Shown here: positions 21,407-33,642 of the stretch, one piece after another
Layout of the letters: every line of letters starts with the position of its first letter
Numbering within the stretch: the stretch's first letter is position 1
NCBI GenBank assembly: GCA_011033025.1
Contig: WFMF01000593.1
Location: 31,271 to 95,270 of the forward strand
Direction: 5' to 3'
DNA length: 64,000 nucleotides
From: Beroe forskalii
Taxonomy: Eukaryota > Ctenophora > Nuda > Beroida > Beroidae
Notes under the pieces: generated by a model
The model's input: the letters and a program-made list of their open reading frames with translations, nothing else
Database searches by the model: none
What the model was told of the DNA's origin: nothing
Program-made: the position numbers and the translations under genes

Positions 21407-24118
21407 AGATCAACTTTTATTCACGGATGATAGTCTTGTAAATGATTTCAAACTAGGCAGTCATCTTGGTAAGAGTGATCATGCTACTATCAGTGTGGAG
21501 CTCAGCTTGCCTCACCTATCATCACTTGAAGAGGACAAGGTTGTCAATGAAGAACGTAGATGCTGGTCCAAAATCAAAAGTGAAGAGATTTTGGAATGGT
21601 CTAAAGAAATAGACTGGGACTTCAAACCCAATGCTATGGATAGTTTTTCTGTTAATGATATGTGGACAGATATATTTAATAAACTGAATGTGTTATCAGA
21701 TAGAGTACCTCTACAAAGTACTCAGAGTAATATTGATATTAACTATAATACCCCTTGGGTGAACAGATCGTTAAAAAGAGCTATACGAGGTAAAAATAAG
21801 GCATGGAATGATTTTGATATGAACCCTAATAAAGTAAACTGGACTATTGCTTTAGAAAAACAGCAAATTTTCGAGAATTGTGAGTGTGATTCTAGGATCA
21901 AATATGAGAAAAAAGTTACCAAAAACCTCAAATACCACTCTCGTGCTTTCTTCTCATATTTGAGATCCCGTAACAAAGTGAAAGAAACTATAACCAGCTT
22001 GGTAAAGCCTGATGGTTCACGTACTACAAGTGACCATGAGACAGCTGAGTGTTTGGCCAATGCTTTTAGTTCTGTCTTTGTTGAAGAACCTCAGGGTCCA
22101 TTACCAGAAGCTTGTTATAGAAGGGAAGCTGTTGAAAAATGTGGTGATATATCCATAACTTATAGTGATGTTTTTGATGAGTTAAGCAAGCTTGATGTTT
22201 ATAAGAGTTTTGGACCAGATAAAGTTCATCCAAAACTTTTGAAAGCACTAGCTGATAATGAAGACTTTGTAACAGTGATAACCTTATTGTTTAATAAATG
22301 TGCTCAAAGCCACCATCCCAGATATGTGGAAAGAAGCACATGTGACAGCTTTACATAAAAGGACTCTAGGAATAACCCTTACAACTACAGGCCTGTTTCT
22401 CTTACCTGTATATTATGCAAAGTTTATGAGAAGTTTGTTAAACGTCATATCCTTGAGTTTGTTGAGAGTAATATAACTGATGACCAGCATGGTTTTGTTC
22501 CTCAAAAGTCTTGTTTGTCAAACTTATTAGACACAGTAGATAGCATTATTAGTATTCTTGAAGAAGGTTCACCTGTTGATGTGTTTTACCTAGACTTTAT
22601 GAAAGCTTTCGATACTGTACCTCACTATAGACTTCTTTTAAAGTTAGAAAAGTTTGGCATTTGTGGTAAAACATTGGCAATAATTCAGGATTTCTTATCA
22701 AATAGAAAAATGAGAGCTGTTGTTAGAGGAGAGAAATCTGATGTTAAGGATGTTAAGTCAGGTGTCCCTCAAGGATCAGTTTTGGGACCATTATTATTTG
22801 TCCTTTATATCAATGATTTACCAGATGGAATGAAAAATGTTTCTAAAATTTTTGCAGATGATCTAAAGATGATTGTAAATGCTACTAATTTTGATGAAAA
22901 TTCTGTTGACTTGAGATCACTAGAAATTTGGGAGGAAACTTGGCTTTTGAAATTTAATTTAGATAAATGTAAGGTGATGCATATAGATTTGAATGATAAT
23001 CCAAGGAATAAATACTTTTTAGATGATAGGGCTCTTAAACAGACATGTTCAGAAAAAGACTTAGGTGTTCTTATGGATGAAAATTTGAAATGGGATTTAA
23101 ATATTGCAAAATGTGTAAAAGATGCAAATAGGACTATAGCATGGATAAGTAGAAATATTATCGCTAAAGATGTTGAAGTTATGCTGAATATTTACAAAGC
23201 TCTTGTTAGCCCAAAGCTTGAGTACTGTGTTCAGCTTTGGAGTCCTGCTGCTCACCATGGGAACTGGGGTACCATTCTTGAACTGGAAGGAGTCCAGCGT
23301 CGTTTCACCAGATTGATAAATGGCATAGGTACTCTTCCCTACAGTGAGCGGTTAGACAGGCTACAACTTACTACTCTAGCTGAACGAAGAATAAGGGGCG
23401 ATCTTATTGAGACTTTTAAGATACTGAATGATAAAGTAAGCTATGGTCAGGGCTTATTTAAATTAGGCAGGAGTAGAAGAAATTTACTTACTTACAGAAG
23501 ATCATGTAAAAATCTGTCTAAAGAGGTTAATAGAATTAATGGGAATTTTATTGGAGAAAGAATTAAGCCTTATTGGAATGATTTGCCTAAATTTGTTAGA
23601 GCTGCCTCAAGTGTTGACACATTTAAAGCTTTATTAGAACACTACAAGACTAATGCACAAGTATTTTCACCTAATAACTTTTGGTACATATCTACAGTTG
23701 TTCTTGAGAAAATAGAGGGTGATACTTATTTACATAACAAGAAAAGGTTCAACCAGTATCTGAGTGATAACCCATTTGTGGCAAAGAAAAAAGGGAATAA
23801 ACATTTATTCAGCATAGGTCATTGAGGTTTTAGATACAGTTAGTTTTTTAAACTTTTATTTTGTTATTATTAATCTAGTATTTTTTGCTGCCATATAGTG
23901 AGGCATTTTTAGTCTATTTATTTTCTAATAAATTATTCACATGTTGTTAATTTACTCAATTCTAGTTGCAGTTTTTCTGAAGGTGTTTTTATAATGATGT
24001 TAAATGGGCACCTGTGTTCAAAGGTGCGTAAAGAATGTAAACGAACATGATTGTTATATTGTCTTTGTGAGCAGTGATGGTTAAATACCATAACTCTTAA
24101 ACTAAACTAAACTAAACT
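21407..24118 (+). mobile_element. CR1-like LINE, 5'-truncated (copy 2)
   Basis: From TAGATCAACTTTTATTCACG to the 3' tail this copy matches 10245-12957 with only scattered substitutions and small indels. It starts within the ORF2 endonuclease, lacking ORF1, as is typical for incomplete reverse transcription. It ends in a (AAACT)n tail with more units than copy 1. Confidence 0.9.
21411..23825 (+). pseudogene. Truncated LINE ORF2 with two small deletions
   Basis: The frame carries the end of the endonuclease (SDHATI), the RT (YLDFMKAFDTV, SGVPQGSVLGPLL, FADDLKMI) and the CR1-type C-terminus. Relative to copy 1 a 2-base deletion near 22306 and a 1-base deletion near 22359 shift the frame over about 50 bases and create a stop at 22356-22358, after which the original frame resumes to the stop at 23825. 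Unlike copy 1, the region after the RT core is uninterrupted. The two copies are damaged at different places. Confidence 0.9.
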
Positions 24119-24213
24119 ACATTATTAACTTCATTGCTTTCATTTACAATTAGTGTGTAATTACTAATTTATCTATTCTCTTTTGACTCAATGGTAAAAG
24201 AACCAATGGAAAT

Positions 24214-27022
24214 GTCAAATATATACCAGAAAAAAAGTCTCAAAAATTTTCGATGCGGAAACCCATTTTTTTGGCCACGCCCTTTTTGGGCAGTGCCCAA
24301 AAAATGAATGAACGATATCTCAGCTTCTTTCTGAGGAAAAGTTATAAATGACCACTCTAACTGACGTAGAATTGTCGGTTTTGGTAGGGTAGAACATGGT
24401 TTTAAGTTTCTATCTCAACCCATTCCCGAGATAATCCCAAATTTGGCCATTTTGGCTGTCCATGAGGCCCAATATGGGCATTTGGGCAGCTTATGAGAGG
24501 GAAAACATCAGAACCATGTAACTCGACTGGAAATGATCGGTTTATGAGGGCAGAGCTTGGTTTCAAAGCTCTATCTTAATCCGTTTCCGAGATAATCCCC
24601 ATTTTGGTCATTTTGGCTGTTCATGAGGCCCAATTTGGGCATTTGGACAGCTTATGAGATGGAGAACATCAGAACCATGTTACTTAACCAGAAATGATCG
24701 GTTTATGAGGGTAGAGCATGGTTTCAAAGCTTTATCTCAACCTATTCCCGAGATAATCTCCAATTTGGCCATATTGGCTGTCCATGAGGCCCAATTTTGG
24801 CATCTGGACAACTTATGAGATGAAGACCATCAGAACCATCTAACTCGACTGGAAATGTTCGGTTTGTGAGGGTAAAGCATGGTTTCAAGGCTCTATCTCA
24901 GCCCGTTCCCGAGACAATCCCCAATTCGGCCATATTGGCTGTCCATGAGACCCAATTTGGGCATTTGGACAGCTAATGAGATGGAGACCATGTAACCATG
25001 TAACTTGACTGGAAATGGTCGGTTTAAGGGGGTAGAGCATGGTTTAAGGTTTAAGACTCATTTCTATTTATGTCTCGAGCAAAATCAATAACCTCAAACG
25101 TGAGTATACTGACCTAGAACGGCACTTATTATGATTCCTCTTATCTTTTTACAAAGTTGGTTATTAAAGCCAAGGTCACCAATCACATCTAGCGTGCATC
25201 CTCGATCCTTAAACTCTGCAATAAACTCTACAATAAAATCTTGTGTTCTATTTATGGCCTTTATCTATTTCCGGGTAAAATAAATATACTATCATGTGGC
25301 TCAGAAAGTAAATGTGATGATCAATCCCCACAATTACATTCTTATAGAACCCTCTGACGTTTTCATGCGGGTCTATAATACATAGACACTCGCCTGATCG
25401 GGTCCTTATTGGTTTAGACCCTCATCCTATGGACTCGGGTCATAACCGGATAAATCCCTTGGGCTTACGCGGTACGCCCTCCTGAAGTATCCCAAAAGCC
25501 CAAAATGAACCGATGGGCACGTTTCTATGAATAATATAGCTATATAGGTATTGTTTTTAATATAAATTGAAGATGAAACTGCACAAAACAAACCATGCAA
25601 CCCTTGGATGTTAAGAAAGTAAGAAGGTGAAAGCAAGCTTAAACAAGTCGATCGTTCTATCTCTGGCCAACAATAAACCTCATTGTACGAATCTATGACC
25701 GATGGCACCGAAAATGTTGAGATGATCTGAAATTGATTACACGTGTTAAAACGTCGACGTTCATAGGGTCATGAGTCTTGGAGCTACCATTAACCACAGT
25801 GCAGGAGAGACTTTCCCCAATATCATCCAAGAAGGCAATAGCTTGAATTATCCCGTGAAGAACTTGGGATATAAAATCTTCAACACCACAAACCAATTAT
25901 TTCTTGATGACAAAGCTAGTCATCACATTGAGTACCTCAGCTGGGTGCCCCAATTGAGCCATAAGGGCGCCAATATGTCAAATTTAGGCATTATCTCGGG
26001 AAAGGGTTGAGATAAAGCGTTAAAACAATGCTCCGCCCTCTCAAACCGACCATCTCCGGTCGAATTACATGGTTCCGATGTTCTCCATCTCATAAGCTGT
26101 CCAAATGCCCAAATTGGGCCTCATGAACAGCCAAAATAACCAAAATGGGGATTATCTCGGAAACGGATTAAGATAGAGCTTTGAAACCATGCTCTACCCT
26201 CACAAACCGAACATTTCCAGTCGAGTTAGATGGTTCTGATGGTCTTCATCTCATAAGTTGTCCAAATGCCCAAATTGGGCCTCATGGACAGCCAAAATGG
26301 TCAAATTGGGGATTATCTTGGGAATAGGTTGAGATAGAGCTTTGAAACCATGCTCTACCCTCATAAACCGATCATTTCCGGTCGAGTTACATGGTTCTGA
26401 TGTTATCCATCTCATAAGAGCATAAGCTGTCCAAATGCCCAAATTGGGCCTCATGGACAGCCAATATGGCCAAATTTGGGATTATCTCGGGAATAGGTTG
26501 AGATAGAGCTTTGAAACCATGCTCTACCCTCATAAACCGATCATTTCCGGTTGAGTTACATGGTTCCGATGTTCTCCATCTCATAAGCTGTCCAAATGCC
26601 CAAATTGGGCCTCATGGACAGCTAAATTGGCCAAAATGGGGATTATCCCGGAAACGGGTTGAGATAGAGCTTTGAAACCAAGCTCTACCCTCATAAACCG
26701 ATCATTTCCAGTCGAGTTACACGGTTCTGTTGTTCTTCGTCTCATAAGCTGTCCAAATGCCCATATGGGCCTCATGGACAGCCAAAATGGCCAAATTTGG
26801 GATTATCTCGGGAATGGGTTGAGGTAGAACCTTAAAACCATGTTTTACCCTACCAAAACCAACAATTCTACGTCAGTTAGAGTGGTCATTTATAACTTTT
26901 CCTCAAATAGAAGCTGAGATATCGTTCATTCATTTTTTGGGCACTGCCCAAAAAGGGCGTGGCCAAAAAATGGCTTTCCGCATCGAAAATTTTTGAGACT
27001 TTTTTTCTGGTATATATTTGAC
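24214..27022. mobile_element. Foldback element with arms of ~160-bp tandem repeats
   Basis: The termini are inverted repeats (GTCAAATATATACCAG at 24214 and its complement ending at 27022). They continue inward through GTCTCAAAAATTTTCGATGC and GGCCACGCCCTTTTTGGGC. The arms (to about 25060 and from about 25960) hold diverged tandem copies of a unit of about 160 bp containing GGCTGTCCATGAGGCCCAAT, about four on the left and six on the right, in opposite orientation. The roughly 900-bp centre is single copy and has no recognisable protein. No clear target duplication was found. Confidence 0.8.
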
Positions 27023-27155
27023 CTATATGCTATCGGATTAAACCCTCAAACCTAGATTAAGATTTATTTCACACCCATGTTTGGTATAGCCCTTACTAAT
27101 ACTCAACCTTTCATTTTATTTATACAATCAAATTTGAGGTTCCTACCTACCTGCT

Positions 27156-30100
27156 ATGAAGAAGTTTTTTAAGGTTGTTCCTTCTACGACAAGCCATAAA
27201 GCATCAAATGAAGAGAGTGAGACGAAACCCAAGAAGAGGAAACAGGATCTGGATACAGAAATCTTTGATGCAGACATAAGTATGGAGGATGAAGCCAAGC
27301 AGCTTACTGAGAGTATAATCATTACTGATGATGAGGATGACAATGATGAGTAAGTCGATATTGGACATGCATATTACTTAATATGCTTCCCCTACACATG
27401 GGACCACCTCTTCTCAAGGCTCCCCTTTACACCACTCCCCTTAATCTAGGGCTCACCCAATTGTCCTGGGCTCATCCACTCATCTCTATACATGGTCTTA
27501 CCCATACCAGACTCACCCAATTGCCGGGCTTCACCATACCAGAGTCCACTGAACCTCGGACTTCACCAATGCCTTGGGATAACCCCAATACAGGGGCTCA
27601 GGCTCACTTATACCAGACTCACCCTTACCTTGGGCTTCACCATATGAGGCTCCACCTAACCTCGGGCTTCACCAATGCCTTGGGATAACCCCAATACAGG
27701 GGCTCACCTGTACCAGGCTCACCCTTACCTTGGGTTTTACCATACCAGGCTCCAACGAACCTTGGGCTTCACTGATGTTCTGGGCTAACCCTGAAACATG
27801 GGATCACCCATACGAGGCTCACCCTTACCTTGGGATTCACCAAACTTGGCTCAACCTTATCCTGGGTGTCACCATAGCTTGGGCTCACTGAGATAGGTAC
27901 ATGAGATCACCCATACCAGGCTCACCCTTACCTTGGGCTTCCTCATACTAACTTAGGATCCACCTACCAACTTGGGCTCCCCCATGCTAATGGGCTCCCC
28001 CATACTAACTTGGGCTCCCCCATGACCATACTTATTCGGGCTGCCCCACACTAACTCAGGCTCCCCAAAACATACTTAGGGGCCCCATAATAACTCAGGC
28101 TCCCCCTTACCAACTCGGGCCCCCCATACTTATTACTTAACTGGGCTCACCCACTCTAAACTGGGCTCCCCATATGTACTTGGGCTCCCCCATACTAACT
28201 CGGGCTCCCCCACACCAACTAAGGCTTCCCCAGTTCACCATACTAACTCGGGCTCCCCCACATTGTCTGGGCTTCCCACCAAACCGGGCTCCCCCGTGCC
28301 AACATGGCCCCCTGTACTAACTCAAGCTCCCCTATACTAACTTGGGCTCCCTCACACTAATTTGGTCTCCCCCATACTAACTTGGGATCCACCTACCAAC
28401 TTGGGCTCTAGTCTCTATACCAAATTAAGCTCCCCCACACTAACTCGGGCTCCCCTATACTAACTTGGGCTCCCCCATACATACTTGGGCTCCCCCAAAC
28501 TAACTCGGGTTCCCCCTTACCAACTCGGGCTCAGACCCCACACTTATTACTTACTCGGGCTCCCCACACTAACTTGGGGAGCCAAAGTTGGTGTGGGGGA
28601 GCCCAAGTTAGTATGGGGAGCCCAAGTACGTATGGGGGAGCCTGAGTAGGTTATAAGTATGGGGGAGTCGGAGTTAGCTTGAGTTAGTATGGGGGAGCCC
28701 AAGGGCAGTCTGGGGATTCCGATTTAGTGTGGGGGAGCCCGAGTTGGTAAGGGGGAGCCCGAGTTAGTATGGGTGAGCCCATGTATGTATAATGGGGGAG
28801 CCCATTTTTGTATGGGGGAGCCTTAGTTAATATTGGGGAGCCCGAAAAAGTATGGCCATGGGGGAGCCCAAGTATGCGAGAGCCCGAGTTAGCATGGGGA
28901 GCCAAATTCGGAAGGTGGATCCCAAGTTAGTATGGGGGAGCCCGAGTTATCATAGGGGAGCCCAAGTTAGTATGAGGGAGCCCAAGTAAGGATGGGGGAG
29001 CCCAAGCTATGGTGACGCCCAGGATAAGGTTGAGCCAAGTGTGGTGAAGCTCAAGGTAAGAGTGAGCCTCATATGGGTGATCCCATGTGTAAGGATGAGC
29101 CCAGAACATCTGTGAAGCCCGAGGTTCGGTGGAGCCTGGTATGGTGAAGCCCAAGGTAAGGGTGAGCTGACTGATGGATAAACCCTAATTTAATTATGGA
29201 TTTCATTTCACACAGCTGATGTCATGATAATTTCCTTCCAGTCTGCCGAAAACGTGCAACTCCTATCTTTCTTCATCACCCGTTAATATAATAGGTACTG
29301 TTGATGCAAAGTTAACACTATAATAAGATATCTCTCAGAGATGAACGTGGCGATCTGGTATGGGGGAAGCTTCAGGGATTTCCTTGGTGGCCTGCCCTGG
29401 TATGTGGTGATCCTGTCTCTGGCCGATACAAGAAGACTAACAAAGTTGGCATTGAAAAGACACATGTTCAGTTCTTTGATGATCCCCCAACACGAGCATG
29501 GGTCCCAACAAAGTGAGTTTCGCCAATGTTACAATACCACACTGAATTTATTCTCAAATGGTGATTTAAAGTTGCTACTTTTGTTGCTCCTTCTGATTAA
29601 GTACTCACTACTCAGCAATGGTTCTCATACTCCGTAATCAAACAGTGGGGAGAGAGGTTTTTCATTCTTTCATTCATGAAACATAATTATGTTATTGTAA
29701 CAAATAGAGCTACTGTAAACTTAATTGAGGCTTATTAAAATGGGGGGGGGGGCTTCAAACTTTAAAAATGGTGAAAAATTGATCACTTACGTAATATGTG
29801 AACGATCCCTAGTAGGGGAGGCAACTTTGTAATTTGTAAAAATCAGCGATAGGTAAACAAACACAAACAAAAACATCGTGTGTGTGTTTGTGAGATTTTT
29901 GACTAGAGGCATTTGAATGCTTAGCATTGAGTACTCAACGACTCCCTTTTCATCTTTTCATCATCCTCAAAAATTTGATTGTATAGATTGGTTAAGTTTG
30001 AAACTGTAGATACTATTTGGATCTTTCTCCAAATAGGATCTAAATGTCCTCAAATGCTACCATTCAGGCCCCGTGCTTACTATAAAACCCAGCTCAAATC

Positions 30101-30795
30101 CAACTGTTACTCCTATATTAGTTTTTACCAATTCAATCCTGTTTCAGGTACTGCAAGATATACACAGGGATGAGCAAAGGATCTCAGTACTTGGAAGATG
30201 ACCCGGCACAGCTAACAGCGTGTGAGAGCGCCGAGAAGGTATTGGGAAAGAGTAAAGAGGAACGACTGGAGCTGCTTCTGGTCCTTTGCAGTGGTCAGGA
30301 TAAGGAGAACGAGGGACGGAAGGACAAGGGACGGAAACACGAGGAACAGAAGGACGAGGGACTGGGGGAGGAAGGGAAAGAGAACGAGGAGGTGGTACAA
30401 AGTAATGGTGTGGAACAGGCGTCTGAACCGGTAAATCTTTTTGAATTTTGTAGTTTTTTACTTTTTATGCCATAAATAAACGTTAAAAGGTAATCGTATG
30501 GTATTCAATTTGGTTATTATTGTACTACAATTTAATAGAATCGGCTAAAAACCGTTTCCCAGTAACTCTTTAAATTCTTAATGCTAAAATCAGTTGATGG
30601 GACTACAGAGTACAGATAGACAATAGTTCACATCCCTATCTTAGCATTATATCAATTTATTCATGGTTGCCTCCTGTCACCAGGCTTTACCATCGAAGAG
30701 AAAAGGCCAGTTATGTGATGAATTTGATAATGATGAGGAAACGCTCCAGCCCAAGAAAAGGGCTAAAAAGTCCAACGCAATACTCTCAGATTCTG
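27156..30795 (+). CDS. MSH6: MSH6-like mismatch repair gene, N-terminal exons with PWWP domain
   Basis: Five exons join in phase. 27156-27349 starts MKKFFKVVPS, is Lys- and Asp-rich, donor GA|GTAAGT. 29242-29294 encodes LPKTCNSYLSSSPVNII. 29341-29512 encodes GDLVWGKLQGFPWWPALV and HVQFFDDPPTRAWVPT. 30148-30430 starts KYCKIYTGMSKG and turns into a charged linker. 30684-30795 encodes the basic PKKRAKKSNAILSDS, donor G|GTGAGT. The PWWP domain followed by FFDD..TR.WV and then a linker ending in a basic/acidic patch is the N-terminal layout of MSH6, the MutS-alpha subunit that recognises mismatches; PWWP binds methylated histone H3. KKFFK may stand in for the usual PCNA-binding motif. No exon for the MutS domains was found downstream in the window, so the gene is incomplete here, or this is a shorter PWWP protein. 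Confidence 0.7.
27380..29170. repeat. Foldback minisatellite in the first MSH6-like intron
   Basis: Degenerate units of about 20 bp (type ACTAACTCGGGCTCCCCCAT, grading outward into CCTTGGGCTTCACCATACCA) run to about 28575. From there the reverse complement (GGGGGAGCCCAAGTTAGTAT) runs to about 29170, making an imperfect hairpin of about 1.8 kb. The repeat is open in several frames, but the codon content is that of the repeat, so ORFs here are not genes. Confidence 0.8.
29513..30147 (+). other. Intron of the MSH6-like gene
   Basis: No features apart from a poly-G run of about 11 bases near 29742. The polypyrimidine acceptor CCTGTTTCAG closes it at 30147. Confidence 0.6.
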
Positions 30796-32494
30796 GTGAG
30801 TTGGAAATGATATTCATTATTCATCTCCGAAGTCGTTAATCTGTCCTTATTTAGAAGTAGGTTAGATCTGTTGGTTGTTTTCATGATATCAGTAAGCAAG
30901 TTATTCATTTGGAGTGCTCAGGCAAATGGTACCGCTAGGTGTCATCTGAGGTGTGCATTGTGCAATCGATTGATATTAACGGTCGCTTGAGTATAACCGT
31001 GATAAAGATTTCTGAAAGATTGGCCGACAATGGTCGAAAAACGTATGCTCTATAATCATGTGCGGTAGGCAACGCTATCATGAAATATAATCATCTGTAA
31101 AGCAATAAATTCTATTGTATATACAGTATGCTACAATATCACTCGTAGATTAAATTTGACTATATTATTCCCTCTTTTATGCTCGTTGTTGCGAACGTAG
31201 AAGTTTCGGTACACAGTCTGTAAAAGCTTTACCTTTGAAATTTGATTTTATGAAGAGGCACTCAAAAATCTATAAAAGTACCAGAGTGTGGAAGTCAACA
31301 CATAAAATTAACTAACCGGCTTAAGGGGACACAGAAAATTTTTTTCAGCTGGTGCCATCTTTCCGCCTATGTAGTCGTGTTAGGTATATAGAAATATGAA
31401 AATTACCCGAATATGAGCCATAACCGAGATGACTAAAATTTTCAAATCGGCATTTAAGTTTTCAGCAAAAAACGACGTTTTTGACTATTGTACGTGCTAG
31501 GAAAGTGCCCCGACCACCAAACTTGGAGGAATTTTAGTTCACCTGACCATTTAACTTCGCTCAAAAGGATTTTGCTTTATCTCAAAAAATGAATTTTTCC
31601 CGGCCAATTAAGTGATTTTTTGAGGCTCCCATCTTTAAAATAGTCTCAAAGGCGTCTGGGGCATGATATAAGGTTGTCCTTTGAAATTAGTTCAATTAAA
31701 CATGGAAAAAATTGGTAAAAAATCAGCCCTCGCACGTAAAAAATGTAGGCACAGTAACGAGATAATCTCGGCTGGGCGTCAAAAAGGCCGTTTTTGGCGG
31801 TTTTTGCTGTTTTTGACCACATAAATGTCTCTGGAACAAAAAGTAAGGCTTTTCCCATGCTGCCCGTTGGATATGTCTTAGATAAACCATTTTTCTGAAA
31901 CATATCTGAATTTCATCGGTTTAGACAATGTGCATCATGGCCAAACTGGCAATTAAAAAAGTTGTGTTTTTCGACCTGAGCTCCTAAAACTGGAATTATT
32001 ATGAAAACCATTTCATTTGAGATGACGAAACCGACAGGAAACGATTTTTTGGGTCATTTCACGTCGGAAAGATGCATTTTTGAGCGTTATTACATATATT
32101 TCTGGGAGTTTCTCGAGATTCGAGGGCCCAGACTCGAGGAAGCCGCCAAAATGGCCATAATTTCGTATCTCAGTCCAGGAAGGTCGTAGAGACTTCGTTT
32201 AGGGCGCAAAATGAGCGGAAACATCATTTTTATATACGACTCGTGAATAAACATATGGTCTAAAATGCTCAGGAACAAAGTTATAGGCTAAAAACCGGTT
32301 TTGAAGCCACAAAATAGGCCCTATCTAAGTCCAGGAAAATCATAGGGGCTCGGCTTTTGGCTCAAAATGTTCGTAGCTGCCATATTAATATTCTATTGTA
32401 ACCAAAATATTGCCTAAAACGTTCAGGAACCGAGTTATGACCCAAAAACTGTCAACCGTTAGGTACGTTTATTATTGCTGTTTTCAGTTTGAAT
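30796..32494. other. Sequence after the last recognised MSH6-like exon
   Basis: I searched this stretch by eye for MutS core motifs and saw none. From about 31320 the sequence is repeat-like and flanks the inverted repeat that follows; GGCCAAAATGGCCAT-type words and several A/T runs are present. No reliable exon. Confidence 0.35.
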
Positions 32495-33530
32495 GGTTTT
32501 TGGGCCAAAATAACGAGTTTCTGTCTACTTTGACTCACTTTAGTGATAAGATATCATAGTAGGAGGTCCTTAGACACTGTCTGAGCCGTTTTAGAGTCAA
32601 TGATGACACAGTGATGACATGATGACATCATGGTGACACAAAAAATAAATTTTCAAAAATTTTCCAAATTTGTTCAGAATCACTTTTAAACCGTTCAGAA
32701 TGTCAAAGTAAGTCATAAAAACATGATTCTGATCCAAAATTTTCGATTTTGTCAGGTAATATTGCGATATTGACATAGCCTGAAAATACAGTAAAAAAAC
32801 GAAAAATCGGTCATCACGGACGAAAAATCGACTTTTTTGTTAATAAGATGACGATTTATTTCTTCTAGTAAACATTCAATAGGGTGTCATCTTGGTGTCA
32901 CCGCGTCACCATTTTCAGGAATAGAGGCCTCAAGATGGTTGAAGCAGTATCTAATGGCCATCAGCAATCATATTTGATCACATAAAATCACCAGAACATG
33001 TTGAAACACCCAGAAACACGCATTTCAATTTTGTCACACTTGGTTACAAGTGCCGGTAATTTGGCGGATACTCTCAGGTCATGAAAATGGTGACAAGTGC
33101 CATATCTCGACTTCTGCAATAGATAGCCACACCAAATTTTGCAGGCATGTCAATTTCATAGTAACTAGAAGATATAAATTGCCAGCTTTACAAAATAGTC
33201 GTTTTTCGTCTAAAATGACCGATTTTTTTCGTTTTCGCTGTTTTTCTGGCTATGTCAATATCGCAATATTACCTGACAAAATCGAAAATTATGAGACAAA
33301 ATCAAGTTTTTATGACTTTTGTGACCAACTAAACGGTTTTCAAGTCATTTCGAACAAATTTGGAACTTTTTGAAAATTTATTTTTTTGAGTCATCATGAT
33401 GTCATAATATGTCATCACTGTGTCATCACCGATTCTAAAATGATTCAGACAGTGTCAAATGAAATCCTACTATCTAATCTGGTTGTTTGCAACCAACAAA
33501 ACGGGTTAAATGACCCAAAAACACAACTTT
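32495..33530. mobile_element. Inverted-repeat element with ~330-bp arms
   Basis: The left arm (about 32495-32830) and right arm (about 33200-33530) are imperfect reverse complements. Matching pairs include TTGTCAGGTAATATTGCGAT against ATCGCAATATTACCTGACAA, and GACACTGTCTGA against TCAGACAGTGTC. The loop holds no recognisable coding sequence. The outer limits and target duplication are not clear. Confidence 0.7.
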
Positions 33531-33642
33531 CTATTTTGTCACAAATGCCGGTAATTCGGGGGATGAGTCAGTCTTTCGCCGATTTTGGAACAAAAATGGA
33601 ACAAAATCGGAACAAATATGTAACAAGACCAGGCATATGTTT

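Noticed and set aside
25427-26010. Possible transposase in the centre of the 24214-27022 element
   Set aside because: Frames are short, on both strands, and show no catalytic pattern I recognise.
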